64,000 nucleotides of DNA, taken from Azospirillum picis. Its GTDB lineage: Bacteria > Pseudomonadota > Alphaproteobacteria > Azospirillales > Azospirillaceae. The position numbers and the translations under genes were made by a program. Below the pieces are notes generated by a model. The model saw nothing but the letters and a program-made list of their open reading frames with translations. It searched no databases and was not told where the DNA came from. The DNA lies in assembly GCF_017876115.1 (NCBI RefSeq), contig NZ_JAGINO010000030.1, positions 1 to 64,000 of the forward strand, given 5' to 3'. Every line of letters starts with the position of its first letter. Positions within the stretch are counted from its first letter, which is position 1. Of this stretch, positions 61,121 through 64,000 are shown one piece after another.

Positions 61121-63181
61121 TCAGAAGGCGAAAAGCAGGATGATGCCGGCGACCAGCACGGTCGACAGCAGGCTCGACACGATGGCGGCGACCTGCCGCC
61201 CGGAGGTCTCGATGATGCTGTTGCGGTCGGCGATGGTGTGGCGGACCTTCTCCATCTCGGCATCGGCCTCGCGGTAGGCGACCTGCGCCGCCTCGAACTC
61301 CAGCCGGTCGCGGCGCAGCGCCTCCGGATCGTCGACCACCTTCAGAAGCTCGGTCAGCCGGCCGTTGTGCGCGGCGGCATCGGCCATCTTGCGCACCTCC
61401 TGCTGCTGCGGCCGGTTGTGGAAGCGTCGGAAGGCCGGGTCGAGCAGCGCCACCACCCAGGAGGCGAGATGGGTCAGCCCGTCGACCCCGGTGCGCGCCT
61501 GCACGTCGGACAGGATGGTCAGCATGGCGATGACCCGGCGCATCGGCTCCACTCCGCTGCCGAGCTGGGTGTAGAGCAGCTCGTCGCCGCGCTTGTGGCG
61601 GGCTGCCAGGAAGGCGGCGACGTGGCGGTCGATCGGGTCCTTGTGGCGTTCGCCGCCACCGGCGAGCCAGTCGAGCGCCCGCAGCAGCTCGGCCGGGTTG
61701 GTGGGAAGCTGCTTGGCGACCAGGCCGCTCATGCAGGGCATGGTCGGATTCATCTCGTACAGCAGGCGCTCGACCCCCAGGCCGTAGGAGGAACGGTCGA
61801 GATAGCCGCGGAGCTGGTCGAAGCTCTGCACCAGCGGCACGAATTCCGGCTTGAAGTCGGTCTGGACGTTGACCCAGAACATCGGGAGCTGGTTGGCGAT
61901 CACCTCGGCCACCGCCTGCGGCGATTCTCCGCGCATGAAGGCGTCGGCCAGCATGGTGGCGATGCCGTCAGGCATCATCGCCCGGCCGCGGTAGCGGATG
62001 GGCGCGGTGGGGTCGAGCGCGATGCAGACGCGCGCCACCAGCCGGTCGCCCTGGTTGCCGCCCTTGCCGCTGGAGGCGGTCTGGATGGCGTTGCCGACGG
62101 CTTCCGCCCGCACCTCGTCGCCCATCGATCGGCGCAGCCACTTGTCCAGTTCGCCGCTCTCGATCACCGAGGCGGCCGCCGGGGCTTGGCGGGCGAAGGC
62201 GCGGGCCAGGGTGCGGCAGTGCCAGTATTCGGACCCCTGGAACTCCAGCGGCCGGGCGGCGCGGCGGGAGATCTGCGGCTGCTTGGGGCTCAGCCGGCGG
62301 CCGGCCACCCAGAGGTCGAGGTCGTTCAGCGTCCAGCGCTGCTTCGGGTCGTCGACCAGCAGGCCGCGCACCACCTCGTTGATCGCCAGCGGCAGCCGGA
62401 GCTGCTGCACCAGCGCCGGGTAGGAGCCGCGCTCGATCTTGGTCTGGAGCACCGCCTCGTCGTCGAGCCCGGCCACCGGGTTGCGGCCCAGCGCCAGGAT
62501 CAGCAGGGTGACGCCCAGCGAATAGAGGTCGTCGGCCACCGTGCCGGTGCCGCGGCCGGCCGGGCTGGCCATGCCGCGCTCGACCGTCTCCAGCAGCACC
62601 GGCTGGCTGTAGCCGGGCTGGGACGTCACGCAGTCGCCCAACATCAGGCCGCCGCCCGCGAGGTCGCGGTAGAACATGTTGGTCGGGCGGATGGCGCCGT
62701 GGACCACGCCGCGACTCGACAGCTCCTTCAGGGCCGAGACCAGCGGGTGGATGATCTGCCGGGTGAGCTGGTCCTCCGGCATCGGGTCCAGCGTCTCGTT
62801 CAGCGACCCCATCAGCCGCTTGCCGCCCGGCTTCTCGAAGACCAGGCAATAGCGGCGGCCGCGGTCCTGCGGCCAGTCCACCAGCCCCCAGTCCAGCAGC
62901 CGCATGTGGGTGGGGTTGTCCAGGCTGCCGACGGTGGAGCAGATGTCCATCCGCGGCAGCACCGCCGCATGCGCGATGATGGCGAAAGGCTCGATCCGCT
63001 TCTCACGCAGCGCCTTGGCGGCGAAAGCGTTGCCGCCGACCGTGTTCAGCAGCGGGATCGGGCTGCCGGGCTGGATTTCATGCCGTTCGGCGAGCTTCAC
63101 CGGCTCGGCGTTCGCCATCGGCGCCGCGGCGGCTCCCATCGCTGCAGCCCCTGCGGTGGCGGTTTGGGCATCGGATGGCAT
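61121..63181 (-). CDS. predicted tail-anchored serine/threonine pseudokinase-like protein
   Basis: A 686-residue protein. Residues about 90-270 have a protein-kinase-like fold: VVHGAIRPTNMFYRD, where the catalytic loop HRDxKxxN reads HGAIRPTN (161-168) with Ala for the catalytic Asp, and LMLGDCVTSQPG, which replaces DFG by GDC. LAINEVVRGLLVDDPKQRWT and LNDLDLWVAGRR resemble the kinase C-lobe. A long helical region follows, with a coiled coil near 620-660, and then a single C-terminal membrane segment (VAAIVSSLLSTVLVAGIILL) at about 662-684, the tail anchor. Phosphotransfer is doubtful; it may be a scaffold or ATP-binding sensor at the inner membrane. ATG 63181 is preferred over TTG 63217, but neither has a strong ribosome site. 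Confidence 0.75.
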   Translation of the reverse strand: MPSDAQTATAGAAAMGAAAAPMANAEPVKLAERHEIQPGSPIPLLNTVGGNAFAAKALREKRIEPFAIIAHAAVLPRMDICSTVGSLDNPTHMRLLDWGLVDWPQDRGRRYCLVFEKPGGKRLMGSLNETLDPMPEDQLTRQIIHPLVSALKELSSRGVVHGAIRPTNMFYRDLAGGGLMLGDCVTSQPGYSQPVLLETVERGMASPAGRGTGTVADDLYSLGVTLLILALGRNPVAGLDDEAVLQTKIERGSYPALVQQLRLPLAINEVVRGLLVDDPKQRWTLNDLDLWVAGRRLSPKQPQISRRAARPLEFQGSEYWHCRTLARAFARQAPAAASVIESGELDKWLRRSMGDEVRAEAVGNAIQTASSGKGGNQGDRLVARVCIALDPTAPIRYRGRAMMPDGIATMLADAFMRGESPQAVAEVIANQLPMFWVNVQTDFKPEFVPLVQSFDQLRGYLDRSSYGLGVERLLYEMNPTMPCMSGLVAKQLPTNPAELLRALDWLAGGGERHKDPIDRHVAAFLAARHKRGDELLYTQLGSGVEPMRRVIAMLTILSDVQARTGVDGLTHLASWVVALLDPAFRRFHNRPQQQEVRKMADAAAHNGRLTELLKVVDDPEALRRDRLEFEAAQVAYREADAEMEKVRHTIADRNSIIETSGRQVAAIVSSLLSTVLVAGIILLFAF

Positions 63182-63490
63182 GGACGACGGATCCCCGGGG
63201 CGTGCGGATATGCGCAAGCCTTAGGTGGCGTCAAAAGGGCAAACAAACCCTTAACATGCGCGTGCCCGACAGCATCGGATTGGACCGGAAAGGAAAACCC
63301 CCGCCGCGGACGGCGGGCTGCGGGGCGCCGCCGCGACGAGACCGCCGCCGGCGATCCGGCCACAACCAATCGGCCACAACCAATCGGCGGCAACCGATAG
63401 AGGTATGGCAATTCTCAGGCTTGCGTCGTTCGGGATGGACCATACACTTGGCTTGCATACGAATTTTGGTCTGTCAGGACGGCGCCGCGA
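63182..63490. promoter_or_regulatory. divergent gap with a 14-bp direct repeat
   Basis: CCACAACCAATCGG occurs twice in tandem (63360-63373, 63374-63387), followed by the similar CGGCAACCGATAG. AT-richer patches at 63400-63475 may hold the rightward promoter. Confidence 0.5.
63360..63387 (+). repeat. 14-bp tandem direct repeat
   Basis: Two exact copies of CCACAACCAATCGG, plus a third degenerate copy at 63388-63400. Located between divergent genes, it may be a regulator site. Confidence 0.8.
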
Positions 63491-64000
63491 GTGGATCCCA
63501 ACGCGACTGCAAGAGATGAAGGCGAAGCCGGCGACGGTCGTGCCGCCACCCCGGACGCCAACGCCGCGGGCGGCTCCCCTCCGGGTTTCCTGGTCGGCGG
63601 AGGAGAGCTGGGCGCGCTGATGCGCGTCCACGACTGGGGCGCGACGCCGCTCGGGCCGCCCTACGGATGGCCGCAGAGCCTGAAGACCGCCGTGCGCATC
63701 ATGCTGACCTCCCGGCAGCCGATCTGGATCGGCTGGGGGCGGGAACTGACCTACCTCTACAACGATCCCTACAAGTCGATCATCGGCGGGAAGCATCCCT
63801 GGGCGCTCGGCCTTCCCACCTCGACCGTCTGGCGCGAGATCTGGACCGACATCCATCCGATGCTGGCGACGGCCCTGACGGGGGTGGAGGGGACCTATGT
63901 CGAGGACCAGCTCCTCATCATGGAGCGCAACGGCTATCCCGAGGAAACCTATTACACCTTCTCCTACAGCCCCATCCCGGACGACGACGGCAGTCCGGGC
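63491..64000 (+). CDS. N-terminal part of a PAS-domain sensor protein (partial)
   Basis: The frame from GTG 63491 runs off the right edge (170 residues visible). After about 40 low-complexity residues it reads FLVGGGELGALMRVHDWGAT, PLGPPYGWPQSLKTAVRIML and LTYLYNDPYKSIIGGKHPWA, then MERNGYPEETYYTFSYSPIP. This is the characteristic N-terminal PAS module of large alphaproteobacterial sensor kinases or diguanylate cyclases. The ATG at 63620 is an alternative start but would cut the GGGELGALM segment. The output domain is outside the window. Confidence 0.82.
   Translation, partial: MDPNATARDEGEAGDGRAATPDANAAGGSPPGFLVGGGELGALMRVHDWGATPLGPPYGWPQSLKTAVRIMLTSRQPIWIGWGRELTYLYNDPYKSIIGGKHPWALGLPTSTVWREIWTDIHPMLATALTGVEGTYVEDQLLIMERNGYPEETYYTFSYSPIPDDDGSPG

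Noticed and set aside
1..64000. tRNA, rRNA and transposase genes
   Set aside because: None was recognised on either strand by eye. A tRNAscan or HMM search would be needed to exclude them fully.

Overview
The window is about 68-70% GC with strongly GC-biased third codon positions. It carries an RPA-type plasmid initiator, a large bacterial-type NAD-glutamate dehydrogenase and many LysR/GntR-controlled catabolic genes. Together these suggest an alphaproteobacterium of the Azospirillum/Rhodospirillales type, and the replication genes suggest a megaplasmid or chromid rather than the main chromosome. The taxonomic call is inference; no rRNA or tRNA gene was seen. Region 1 (1-7.4 kb) is the replicon core: the repetitive tail of a gene at the left edge, an oligopeptide-type binding protein, then repA-parA-parB reading leftwards. 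Two parS-like palindromes follow parB, and an iteron origin with seven repeats lies at 5.0-5.5 kb. A DnaT-like protein and a companion ORF that lacks a stop codon read rightwards. Region 2 (7.4-13.7 kb) is a glycosylation island: a TPR/SPINDLY-type O-GlcNAc transferase, a GT9 heptosyltransferase-like protein and an unknown protein joined by ATGA overlaps, facing a GT61 enzyme. A third parS-like site lies between them. Region 3 (13.8-25 kb): NAD-glutamate dehydrogenase with its own terminator, a LysR regulator facing phosphoglycolate phosphatase, a remnant of a histidine phosphatase, and a LysR-controlled MFS transporter/enolase-superfamily pair. Region 4 (25-30.7 kb) is a FecI/FecR/TonB-receptor/PepSY iron-uptake locus. 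Region 5 (31-39.6 kb): a GntR regulator facing an operon of alpha/beta hydrolase, gamma-glutamyltransferase-like enzyme and a complete peptide-type ABC transporter with both ATPases fused. This suggests uptake and breakdown of an amide or gamma-glutamyl compound. Region 6 (39.6-51.7 kb): small ORFs, a GNAT acetyltransferase, an MFS/LysR pair, a triple-PAS hybrid histidine kinase, a GntR/BenE transporter pair with a small lumazine-synthase-like gene, and a two-gene operon of unknown function. Region 7 (52-60.2 kb) is an aromatic-degradation operon (IclR regulator; MBL protein, MhaA-like flavin hydroxylase, DUF2783 small protein, hmgA, fahA, periplasmic binding protein). It is consistent with 3-hydroxyphenylacetate breakdown through homogentisate, but no maleylacetoacetate isomerase is present. 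Region 8 (60.5-64 kb): a predicted tail-anchored pseudokinase with a membrane partner, then the start of a PAS sensor protein cut by the window edge. The least explained parts are the pseudokinase/membrane pair, the 49.1-51.7 kb operon, a 104-107 bp double-hairpin repeat present twice in opposite orientation and supplying stop codons to flanking genes, and a possible antisense RNA terminator inside the origin.
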